7,218 bases of DNA from Nitrospinota bacterium (GTDB lineage: Bacteria > UBA8248), in NCBI GenBank assembly GCA_029937135.1, contig JAPYQX010000150.1, forward strand, positions 1 through 7,218. The letters are read 5' to 3'. The translations under genes were made by a program, and so were the position numbers. Each line of letters starts with the position of its first letter. Positions within the stretch are counted from its first letter, which is position 1. Below, one piece after another: positions 1 through 5,378 of this stretch. The notes beneath the pieces were generated by a model. That model saw only the letters and a program-made list of their open reading frames with translations, did no database searches and was not told where the DNA came from.

Positions 1-139
1 TCCTCGGTCTGACCCGAACTCCACCAGGAGTACCCCCCCCGGCGATAATCACGGCGGCGATCACGACGGCAATCATGTTTCCGCTCATCCCGCTTTTCTT
101 CCCCTGCGTGCAGGTTTTTTCCCGTTTCGATTTCGGCAT
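1..139 (-). CDS. N-terminal part of a membrane-anchored protein (runs off left edge)
   Basis: Only the first 46 codons are in the window. The ATG at 139-137 is preceded by CCGGAG at 153-148 with an 8-base spacer, which is why I prefer it to the in-frame ATG at 88. The protein starts with a Lys/Arg-rich stretch (MPKSKREKT...GKKSG), then a hydrophobic helix (MIAVVIAAVIIAGG, about residues 22-35). That is the layout of a signal anchor with a cytoplasmic basic head. Many DsbA- or thioredoxin-like envelope proteins begin this way, but no catalytic region is visible, so the family is unknown. Just after the helix there is a run of eight G (8 C on the plus strand, 33-40). As given, the frame continues GGTPGGVRVR; with one G fewer it would read GGVLLVEFGSDRG, which looks more like protein. 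A frameshift in the tract is therefore possible. The gene lies on the same strand as the amidohydrolase, 177 bases downstream of it. Confidence 0.5.
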   Translation of the reverse strand, partial: MPKSKREKTCTQGKKSGMSGNMIAVVIAAVIIAGGGTPGGVRVRPR

Positions 140-279
140 TCATCAATCTCCGGTGCATGTTTTCGGAAAGCGGCATGAGTCAAAAAGCGTCAACGGCGAC
201 AACCCGATATAACCAAAGTCAGGCCGCGAGCACAATGGCCCCGGCACCGGGGCCGCCGGTGAACCGAAAGGGGTAAAAG

Positions 280-326
280 CCCGAGGGCCAGAGCCCGGGA
301 ACCAGAAACCCGAGGGCTAGAGCCCG
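280..326. repeat. Two-copy 18-bp direct repeat, each copy a small hairpin
   Basis: The 18-mer CCCGAGGGCCAGAGCCCG at 280-297 recurs at 309-326 with one change (C to T), a 29-base period. Each copy contains the inverted repeat GGGC-N4-GCCC. The second copy contains the stop codon (319-317) of the minus-strand amidohydrolase, so the repeats form the 3' end of that gene. On the minus strand the last GGGC is followed by TTTT, so the structure could act as a weak terminator. A perfect palindrome CCCCGGCACCGGGG lies nearby at 239-252. Confidence 0.5.
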
Positions 327-1307
327 AGCGCTTCGGCCGCGTTTCCGCCCAGGATGGCGTCGATTTCCTCCGGCGGAAGGTCCAGGGCGCGAATGCCCTT
401 GATATGCGCTCCTATGTCGGCGCCATTGTGCATCTCCTGCGGGTAGTCCGTCCCCAGGCAAAGGCGGCGCGGGCTCACCGACATGAGGGCCGAGCGGGTG
501 GCGGGCATCCAGCCGCCGAACCCCGCCGTATCGAAATAAACCTTCCCGAAAAGCTCCTCGAAAGGCTCCTCAAGGCCCAGCCGCCCCCGCTCGATTGGCG
601 AGAGGGGAAGGAGCTTGAGTTCGTCCGGTATCTCGATGCCCTCGGGCTTGAAGAACATCTGAAGGCGTCCCTTCAGAAAGGGGGCCGCCCCTCCATGGTG
701 AGGCATGATGAATCTGAGGCCGGGGAAATGAGGAAGCACCCCGTACATCGCCCGGACCGTCGCGCGGGTGATGTCCGCCGCCCGCTCGACGCTGGCCACC
801 AGATCAAAATCCATCGCCGCCCCCTTGGGACGCATCGCTGGATGAATCAAAACCGCGAGCCCCAACCCGGCGATCCGGGCGAAAAGGGGCCTGACCTCCT
901 CGGTGGCCAGGTGGGTGTCCCCCTCCGAGGAAAGGAGCGCCACGGCCCGGAAATCCCATGCCGGCCGCCCGTTCGAGCTCTGCGAGCACCTCCGCCCCGC
1001 CGGACAGGGGAAGGTGAACGCAGGGAATGAACCGGTCCGGGTGAGACCGCGCCAGCTCGGCGAAACCATCGTTCAGCTCCCGGCAGACGGCGACACCCTT
1101 CTGGTTCCACTGGGCGAGGTGGACCATCGTCGCGTCCACACCAGCCTCGTCCAGCGCCCGGAGGTGGGCGGCCGCGTCGTGAAGAATGGGGTTGAACGTG
1201 AAATAAAAATCTTCCTCGATGATTCTCCCCCCGGGGGGCTCATAGCGACCAAACACCTCCCGGGGCATGAAGTGGTGATGCACGGTGATGACGGGTTTTC
1301 CGGCCAA
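317..1307 (-). pseudogene. ACMSD-like metal-dependent amidohydrolase, frameshifted near 950
   Basis: This is an amidohydrolase of the 2-amino-3-carboxymuconate-6-semialdehyde decarboxylase-like group (amidohydrolase_2, PF04909), a TIM-barrel metallohydrolase or decarboxylase. The substrate is unknown. The start is a TTG at 1307 with AAGGAG at 1320-1315 and an 8-base spacer. Near the N-terminus VHHHFMP gives the H-x-H metal ligands (His10, His12). Later come IHPAMRPKG (His), IMPHHGG (His) and LGTDYPQE (Asp), the remaining metal and catalytic positions of the family. The first frame is good to about GMGF and the second resumes at RAVALLSSEGD. One surplus base between about 944 and 953 joins them into a protein of roughly 330 residues, the usual family length. 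No other damage is seen and all key residues survive, so this is either a very recent mutation or a sequencing or assembly error. It lies 74 bases downstream of the bioF-like gene on the same strand and may share its transcript. Confidence 0.85.
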
Positions 1308-1325
1308 CTCGGGTCTCCTTATCTC

Positions 1326-1357
1326 GTGAAATGAAAATCGAGTGAAATGAAAATCCC
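1326..1357. repeat. 16-bp tandem duplication between bioF and the amidohydrolase
   Basis: GTGAAATGAAAATC occurs at 1326-1339 and again at 1342-1355, a 16-base period. It sits in the 74-base gap between the stop of the BioF gene and the ribosome site of the amidohydrolase. No function is evident. On the minus strand it follows a G/C-rich stretch (1356-1381), which could make a weak terminator or pause site. Confidence 0.5.
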
Positions 1358-1381
1358 CGGCCCCGGCCCGGCGCTCCGGCC

Positions 1382-2614
1382 CTAGCGGACGCCGAGACCC
1401 AGCTTCCGCGCCCCGCTCTCGAGCGCGTCGAGGGCGGTGTCGATCTGTGCGTCCGTGTGGGTGGCCATGAGTGTCGCCCGCAGGCGGCTCGTCCCCTCGG
1501 GTACGGTCGGCGGGCGGATGGCCAGCAAAAATACGCCGGCGGTGAGCATGTGATCGGCCAGCGCGAGGGCCTCGCCCGCCCCGCCTACGATAATCGGAAA
1601 GATCGGAACCTCGGCGTCACTGACAACGGGAGGCGGCTCGAAACCGATTCGCTCAAGCCCCGCGCGAAACATTCGGCACAGGGCGGCCAGCCGCTCCCGC
1701 CGCCGGTCCCCCTCCTCGCCTGAGGCCAGATCGATCGCCGCGCCAGCGGCCGCCAGCGCGGCGGGCGGAAGCGCGGTGGAGTAGATGAACGTCCTCGCCA
1801 CGTTCACCAGGTAATCGATCACCTCCCCATCCGAGCAGGCGAACGCGCCGTAGGAGGCAAGCGCCTTTCCCAGCGTCCCCATCGAGACGCTCACGCGCTC
1901 CTGAACGCCGAGGCGGGCCGCCGCGCCGCCTCCCCGGGGGCCGAGGACGCCCGTCGCGTGCGCCTCGTCCACAAGGAGAATCGCTCCGTACCTTTCCGCG
2001 AGATCGGCCAGATCGCCGAGCGGGGCCAGGTCGCCGTCCATGCTGAATACGCCGTCCACGGCGATGAGCCGCCGCCTCGCGCTTGCCGCCTTTTTCAGGC
2101 GATCCTCAAGGTCGTTCATATCGTTGTGGGCGAATACCTGGACCGGAGCGCGGCTGAGGCGGCAGCCGGCGGCGATGCTCGCGTGGTTGAGGCTGTCGCT
2201 GAACACCACGTCCCCCTCTCCTGCGAGAGCGGGGATTAGCCCGGCGTTCGCCAGAAAACCCGACCCAAAAAGAAGGGCCGCTTCCTTGTCCTTGAACCGG
2301 GCGAGCTTGCGGGAAAGGGTTTCGTGGGGCTCCATGTGGCCCGAGATGAGAGGGCTCGCGGAGGCGCTCGCGCCCCATTTTTCGGCGGCTTCACCAACAG
2401 CGGCGGCCAGCAAGGGATGATCGGCAAGACCGAGATAGTTGTTGCCGGCGAATTGGATGACCTCCCGGCCTTCGAATCGCATCACCGGCCCCTGGGCGCC
2501 CGAGAGGGTCCTGAGACCGCGGCGCAAATCGCGGTCCGAGAGCGCCCGCAGATCCTCGCGGATGGTTTCTCGCCAGTTCGCCGCTATCGGCTGGGAGAGT
2601 GGAGTTTGGGCCAT
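1382..2614 (-). CDS. bioF: 8-amino-7-oxononanoate synthase (alpha-oxoamine synthase family)
   Basis: This PLP-dependent cytoplasmic enzyme would condense pimeloyl-ACP (or pimeloyl-CoA) with L-alanine to give 7-keto-8-aminopelargonate, the first step of biotin ring assembly. The protein has 410 residues, a little longer than typical BioF (about 385-400), with a short N-terminal extension. Visible landmarks are NNYLGLADHP (58-67), the SGH...H loop (91-97), NHAS with His144 stacking on PLP, DEAHATGVLG (216-225) with Asp216 and His219, and the class-II aminotransferase signature TLGKALA with the Schiff-base Lys250. The C-terminal IRPPTVPEGTSRLR (367-380) is characteristic of BioF and helps separate it from 2-amino-3-ketobutyrate CoA ligase (Kbl), HemA and SPT. 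No other bio genes are in view, so a Kbl-like or other oxoamine synthase role is not excluded. The ATG start is clear, but the nearest purine tract (GGGGAG, 2636-2631) is 16 bases away, so the ribosome site is weak. A TTGACC/TTTAAT promoter lies about 90-120 bases upstream. Confidence 0.92.
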   Translation of the reverse strand: MAQTPLSQPIAANWRETIREDLRALSDRDLRRGLRTLSGAQGPVMRFEGREVIQFAGNNYLGLADHPLLAAAVGEAAEKWGASASASPLISGHMEPHETLSRKLARFKDKEAALLFGSGFLANAGLIPALAGEGDVVFSDSLNHASIAAGCRLSRAPVQVFAHNDMNDLEDRLKKAASARRRLIAVDGVFSMDGDLAPLGDLADLAERYGAILLVDEAHATGVLGPRGGGAAARLGVQERVSVSMGTLGKALASYGAFACSDGEVIDYLVNVARTFIYSTALPPAALAAAGAAIDLASGEEGDRRRERLAALCRMFRAGLERIGFEPPPVVSDAEVPIFPIIVGGAGEALALADHMLTAGVFLLAIRPPTVPEGTSRLRATLMATHTDAQIDTALDALESGARKLGLGVR

Positions 2615-2699
2615 GGCCCGATTCTAGAGACTCCCCGGCCAAGGCGAAAGGGCCGGATAAAGACCGGGCGGGCGGGAGACTTACGGGTCCGGGGCGGAC

Positions 2700-3084
2700 C
2701 TATAAATTAAATGGAGAGTTTCGGGTTGAGGTCAAGGCCGGGCCGGGGTGGACATACGGGTCAAATCCCGGCAAAGGAAACTTCGGCGCTAATCGCGGTC
2801 TTTTTTTCTTCTGTTCTTCTTCATTTTTTAACGACCGGATGAGATTGCGCATCCAACCGGGCAAGTCCGAGCCTTTCGGGTGGGTCGAACCGGGCTTGTC
2901 CTCCCGGTCCTTGTCTTCTCCACGTTCGTTCGATACTGCCCGCTCCTTTCTGTTTTCACCCGGCCGGGCCCGCTAGCGATCAGCGCGGTTTCGATTGGCT
3001 GACTTCAGGGAATTCGGAGACTTCAATTTCCAGTTCCTCCAACAGGCGGAAACCTACGGGCAGCGGCAAAAAATCCTCGGCCAC
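2700..3084 (-). pseudogene. Decayed small gene(s) of unknown family, copy B
   Basis: Two adjacent minus-strand frames look coding but do not join. The first, from a possible GTG at 3084 to TGA at 2982-2980, gives 34 residues with an acidic Leu-rich core (FLPLPVGFRLLEELEIEVSE). The second is open from after a TAG (2975-2973) to a TAG at 2702-2700: 90 codons with no usable start except an internal ATG. It is charged in the middle (ERGEDKDREDK), then has LPGWMRNLIRSLKNEEEQKKK. That last block resembles SFPSWMVYLIKSLDEEEA in the frame at 3232-3461. Third positions differ (for example CTC ATC versus TTG ATT for Leu-Ile), so the likeness is stronger in protein than in DNA, as expected for once-coding paralogues. 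The probable bioF promoter overlaps the last codons, so the extreme C-terminal part is doubtful. I do not recognise the family. Confidence 0.3.
2706..2735 (-). promoter_or_regulatory. Probable sigma70-type promoter for bioF
   Basis: On the minus strand, -35 TTGACC (2735-2730) and -10 TTTAAT (2711-2706) are separated by 18 bases. Transcription would start near 2699 and leave an 85-base leader before the bioF ATG at 2614. It is the only good box pair found in the leader of this gene. Confidence 0.4.
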
Positions 3085-3150
3085 ATCGCAGGGCTACGCC
3101 GAACAACCATTTTGGGCGGGTAGGATGCCGAAAAATGCATACACAGCAAG

Positions 3151-3166
3151 TGTGACGAACCTCACA
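3151..3166. promoter_or_regulatory. TGTGA-N6-TCACA palindrome, CRP/FNR-family-like operator
   Basis: The sequence TGTGA CGAACC TCACA is a perfect match to the half-sites and spacing of the classical CRP (cAMP receptor protein) core. It sits at the edge of the AT-rich patch. On the minus strand it begins one base after a possible -10 (TATATT, 3173-3168), so it would cover the start site and suit repression. On the plus strand no gene follows until crcB, about 590 bases away. A 10-base exact dyad can occur by chance, and the regulator is not in the window. Confidence 0.35.
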
Positions 3167-3167
3167 A

Positions 3168-3196
3168 AATATATAGATTATCAAATAAAAATACAA
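3168..3196 (-). promoter_or_regulatory. Possible promoter reading into the copy B remnant
   Basis: On the minus strand, TTGTAT (3196-3191) is followed after 17 bases by TATATT (3173-3168). The -10 is good and the -35 is poor. AT-richness makes chance matches likely. Its value lies mainly in the position next to the palindrome at 3151-3166. Confidence 0.22.
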
Positions 3197-3231
3197 CCAG
3201 TATTTGTTTAAATAATTTCATGGACCGAGAA

Positions 3232-3461
3232 TCACCCGGAAAGGGCTATCTGCCGGGCTTCTTCCTCGTCCAGAGATTTAATCAAATAAACCATCCAGCT
3301 TGGAAAACTCTTCGATTCGGGGCTATCCAAGGCCGGTATCTCGCCGGTCTCACCATTCAACCCAAGTTTTTCTTTGAAATCCCTCACTTGGCTGGTCGTT
3401 CACTGCCCAATCATTCGATGATAGATTTTTCTTCGAGGTAGGCAATATCGCTGGCAACCAT
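3232..3461 (-). pseudogene. Decayed small gene of unknown family, copy A
   Basis: An ATG at 3461-3459 has an excellent ribosome site (AAGGAG, 3474-3469, 7-base spacer) and opens MVASDIAYLEEKSIIE, then meets TGA. Read through the TGA, eight more codons (LGSERPAK) follow. A shift of frame then reaches a 51-codon stretch from GTG at 3387 to TGA at 3234-3232, which reads VRDFKEKLGLNGETGEIP and later SFPSWMVYLIKSLDEEEA. Repaired, this would be a charged soluble protein of about 76 residues. The last block matches LPGWMRNLIRSLKNEEE in copy B. The very good ribosome site argues that this was once translated; the stop plus the shift argue that it now is not, unless the sequence holds errors. No Cys, metal-binding or membrane feature is seen. 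The opposite strand is also open (73 codons) but lacks such a ribosome site and looks like a shadow. Confidence 0.33.
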
Positions 3462-3754
3462 TATCCATCTCCTTATTGCTTCGACCGGACCGGGTTGCTT
3501 TCAACTGCCCGGCATTCCGTTTGGGCCTGTTCAGCGCCCGCCTTCCATTGGGAATATGATTCCGCCCCCCCCATTTCCGAAGCATCCGTGGTTACGCTTC
3601 CAATGTTAAGAACTTCACATTTACTTGCCCGGATATGAAAAAAGTGCGATTTTGTTACAGTTTTCGGGAATGAAATGGCGAAAATCTACTGTCTGGCAGC
3701 AAGAAACTGACGACTCAAACCGCCGCAGACAGGCGCGGATTCACGGGAGCATTG

Positions 3755-4129
3755 ATGTTCGATTGGGCATGGGTGGCGATTGGCGGGGCGGTGGGCAGCG
3801 TGATGCGCTACGGCACGGCGATGGCGGTCCAGCGGTGGACGCGGCTGGGGTTTCCCCTCGCCACTTTGGCGGTGAACATCATCGGCTCCTTCATCATCGG
3901 GTGGCTCGCCTATCTCGTGATTGAACGGGATTTCATGTCGGTCCAGGCGCGTCTCGTCGTCATGGTTGGAATACTGGGCGGGTTCACCACTTTTTCGACG
4001 TTCAGCCTTGAGACCCTCCGGCTTATCCAGCAGGGAGGATGGCAGGCGGCGGCGCTCAACATCGGCCTCTCGCTGGCGGGCGGGCTCTTCGCCGCCTGGG
4101 CGGGATTCACCCTCGCCTCCTCGCTTTGA
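3755..4129 (+). CDS. crcB: Fluoride ion channel CrcB/Fluc
   Basis: This is a dual-topology inner-membrane channel that exports fluoride by passive flow. At 124 residues it is a typical single-domain Fluc that would act as an antiparallel homodimer. Four hydrophobic segments lie at about residues 3-24, 35-57, 66-88 and 97-120. Family signatures are GGAVGSVMRYG (10-20), LAVNIIGSF (38-46) with the pore-lining Asn41, and GGFTTFSTF (75-83), which holds the central Na+-binding Gly/Thr break and the two pore Phe residues (80 and 83). I start at the ATG at 3755, 5 bases after GGGAG (3745-3749). A TTG one codon earlier (3752) is in frame but would sit only 2 bases from that site. It is transcribed alone, divergent from bioF. 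I searched the leader by eye for the fluoride riboswitch (GAUG... then CCGCC... then UGAUG) and did not find that order of elements. Confidence 0.93.
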   Translation: MFDWAWVAIGGAVGSVMRYGTAMAVQRWTRLGFPLATLAVNIIGSFIIGWLAYLVIERDFMSVQARLVVMVGILGGFTTFSTFSLETLRLIQQGGWQAAALNIGLSLAGGLFAAWAGFTLASSL

Positions 4130-4268
4130 TCACCGCTCCGTCCACCACGCCGCCAGCGTCCCCCGGCAGACCACAGCAAAAAAAACCCACCCCTGCGAAT
4201 TTTTATCCATCATTTTTCCAGATTTATTGAAGCGGATATTTCGAGCCGCATGATTTTAGCCGCATGTT

Positions 4269-4296
4269 TTGAAAACGCGCCCCGGCTGATTATAAT
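4269..4296 (+). promoter_or_regulatory. Strong sigma70-type promoter for the AhpD-like selenoprotein gene
   Basis: TTGAAA (4269-4274) and a consensus TATAAT (4291-4296) are separated by 16 bases. Transcription would start near 4303 and give a leader of about 70 bases before the ATG at 4372. It is the best box pair in the window, points only at this gene, and shows that the gene has its own transcript rather than depending on crcB. Confidence 0.65.
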
Positions 4297-4371
4297 CCGC
4301 CCGTATCCCTGAAATGCGACTATCCCCCCTAACCTGGCGGACGCGAATTTTCGCCCGCCACGGAGAGCCAC

Positions 4372-4632
4372 ATGAGCGAGAGAGCCGATTTTCGAAAATT
4401 CTACCGCGACGCACACACCACGGAGCTTTTGACCGACCGCGAGAAAAAACTCCTCGGGATAGCTGTCGCCATCGTCCGAAACTGCCAGCCCTGAGTGGAC
4501 CACCGCCTGGCGGCCGCCGGGAAAGCGGGCATCGCCGAGGATGTCCTCGACGCCACGTTCGATCTCACCACCGCCGTCATGGCGGGAATCGGACAGAGCA
4601 TGAACCAGCGCTACAAGGATTCGCTGAAGTAA
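4372..4632 (+). CDS. AhpD/CMD-like oxidoreductase, probable selenoprotein (CxxU, TGA at 4492-4494)
   Basis: The frame opens at ATG 4372 with GGAGAG at 4362-4367 and runs 86 codons to TAA 4630-4632, with one in-frame TGA at codon 41. The protein fits the carboxymuconolactone decarboxylase fold (PF02627; AhpD and relatives): LLTDREKKLLGIAVAIVRNC, then Q-P-TGA, VDHRLAAAGKAGIAEDV and a final helix. Relatives carry C-x-x-C here, with the two Cys forming the peroxidase/disulfide-reductase redox pair. Cys38 is present and the TGA stands exactly at the second Cys, giving C-Q-P-U. Codon use and protein character stay coding on both sides without a frame change, unlike a random nonsense mutation. AhpD-like selenoproteins are an established bacterial family, and a SECIS-like hairpin follows the TGA. 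The usual C-x-x-C-x3-H histidine appears one place early (His44). A GTG directly after the TGA could be mis-called as a start. The likely role is thiol peroxidase or disulfide reductase in the cytoplasm. The alternative is a pseudogene with a Cys-to-stop change. The gene converges with mgtC. Confidence 0.82.
4509..4536 (+). promoter_or_regulatory. Candidate bacterial SECIS hairpin inside the coding region
   Basis: Downstream of the TGA, GGCG (4509-4512) pairs with CGCC (4533-4536), and CCGC (4514-4517) pairs with GCGG (4525-4528). An internal loop lies between them. The 7-base apical loop CGGGAAA (4518-4524) has G at its second position. There are 23 bases between the TGA and the loop, within the range described for bacterial SECIS elements that bind SelB (roughly 16-37). 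A competing 4-bp hairpin (4503-4506 with 4510-4513) exists, and the region is GC-rich, so the fold needs computation. Confidence 0.5.
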
Positions 4633-4650
4633 CAGGATTCGCTAAAGTAA
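4616..4650 (+). repeat. 18-bp tandem duplication spanning the stop codon of the selenoprotein gene
   Basis: AGGATTCGCTGAAGTAA (4616-4632) is followed at 4634-4650 by AGGATTCGCTAAAGTAA, one base different, period 18. The period is a whole number of codons, so reading past the TAA would repeat the tail as QDSLK and end at a second TAA (4648-4650). It looks like a recent slippage duplication of the gene's last codons. Confidence 0.7.
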
Positions 4651-4707
4651 ATAGAAAGTGTAGCGGCGCGCGATTCGGGAAGGCTTGAAGTTTGAGGAGA
4701 CCCAGCC

Positions 4708-5376
4708 CTAGCGCACCTTGGCGCGGACGACATCCGCCCGCCGTGTAAGCTGCTCGACTAGCCGGGGCGGATCGAAGTCCCCTGGCGTGGTGATCTGCGC
4801 GCGGATTACCATCGAACCGTTGTCGGGATTTTTTTTCACGTCCATCTCGCGCACATCGCACCGCTCTTTCGAGAGAATGTCCTCGAGTTCCTGAATAATA
4901 ACTTCCTCGTCCGCGCCGCTCACCTCGATCTCCACAATCTTGAAGCGGCGGTGGCCGGAGATGCGGCGGCCCACTTTCTTGAGAAGAGACAGCGAGAGGA
5001 GCATGATCACCACCACCGAAATCGCTTCGACGTGGTAACCCGCTCCGACCGCCAGGCCGATTCCCGCCGTCGTCCAAATACTCGCCGCCGTCGTCAACCC
5101 CCGGACCGAGGCCCCCATCCGCATGATCGCCCCCGCGCCCAGGAATCCGACTCCGGTGACGACCTGGGCCGCGATGCGGCCGGGGTCGCCCGTCGGGGTC
5201 AGCGCTCCGATACGGAGCGACACCTCCATCAGCAGGGCCGAGCCGAGACACAGGATGATGTGGGTGCGGAGCCCGGCAGGCTGGTTGTTGCGCTCACGCT
5301 CCAGGCCGATGAGACCGCCGAGGACAGCCGCCTCGATCAGCCGGAGGATGAAGTTAACTTGCTCGGGATTGATCAA
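4708..5376 (-). CDS. MgtC/SapB family inner-membrane protein
   Basis: The protein has 222 residues with the full MgtC layout: five membrane segments (about 8-27, 38-58, 68-87, 98-115, 117-134) followed by a soluble ACT-like C-terminal domain (about 145-222). Conserved stretches are AAVLGGLIGLERE (16-28), RTHIILCLGSALL (37-49), DPGRIAAQVVTGVGFLGAGAIM (64-85, around the family's conserved Asp) and GLTTAASIWTTAGIGLAVG (93-111). Family members aid growth at low Mg2+, acid tolerance or inhibition of the F-type ATP synthase. Which role applies in this non-pathogen context cannot be told, so I give no symbol. The only N-terminal start that keeps the first helix is TTG at 5376, two bases after the stop of the PPC gene and with no clear ribosome site, so translational coupling is likely. 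It converges with the selenoprotein gene, with 75 bases between the stops. Confidence 0.9.
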   Translation of the reverse strand: MINPEQVNFILRLIEAAVLGGLIGLERERNNQPAGLRTHIILCLGSALLMEVSLRIGALTPTGDPGRIAAQVVTGVGFLGAGAIMRMGASVRGLTTAASIWTTAGIGLAVGAGYHVEAISVVVIMLLSLSLLKKVGRRISGHRRFKIVEIEVSGADEEVIIQELEDILSKERCDVREMDVKKNPDNGSMVIRAQITTPGDFDPPRLVEQLTRRADVVRAKVR

Positions 5377-5378
5377 AT

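Larger units (their letters stand above)
2615..3754. other. 1.1-kb region without an intact gene between bioF and crcB
   Basis: The two flanking genes diverge from this region (bioF minus, crcB plus). Composition is mixed, with a distinctly AT-rich patch at about 3167-3220 set in GC-rich surroundings. It holds a probable bioF promoter, a TGTGA-N6-TCACA palindrome, a hairpin (AAATAC-AACCA-GTATTT, 3189-3205), a C8 tract (3565-3572), and two minus-strand stretches with coding character but interrupted frames (listed separately). A third stretch, minus strand about 3590-3475, stays open and ends in TAA at the ribosome site of the 3461 frame, but it gives no recognisable protein. I see no transposase, inverted repeat ends, tRNA or fluoride riboswitch. 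The whole looks like an accessory segment in decay. Confidence 0.5.

Noticed and set aside
107..120. CCTG-CGTG-CAGG hairpin followed by T6, terminator-like on the plus strand
   Set aside because: There is no plus-strand gene to terminate; the sequence lies inside the 5' coding part of the minus-strand left-edge gene, and the stem is only four pairs.
404..1030. 208-codon plus-strand open frame
   Set aside because: It lies antisense to the amidohydrolase, is Arg/Pro-rich, matches no family and lacks a ribosome site; it is a GC-driven shadow.
3220..3441. 73-codon plus-strand frame
   Set aside because: The minus strand of the same DNA has the ribosome site and the motif shared with copy B. The plus product shows no family likeness.
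3600..3754. Fluoride (crcB) riboswitch in the crcB leader
   Set aside because: Pieces such as TGACGACTC and AAACCGCC occur, but in the wrong order and without the GAUG-first pseudoknot layout of the fluoride riboswitch.
4372..4494. Reading the TGA at 4492-4494 as a plain stop or pseudogene
   Set aside because: The TGA falls exactly on the second redox Cys of C-x-x-C, the frame is otherwise perfect, and a SECIS-like hairpin follows. A random nonsense mutation at that one codon is less likely.
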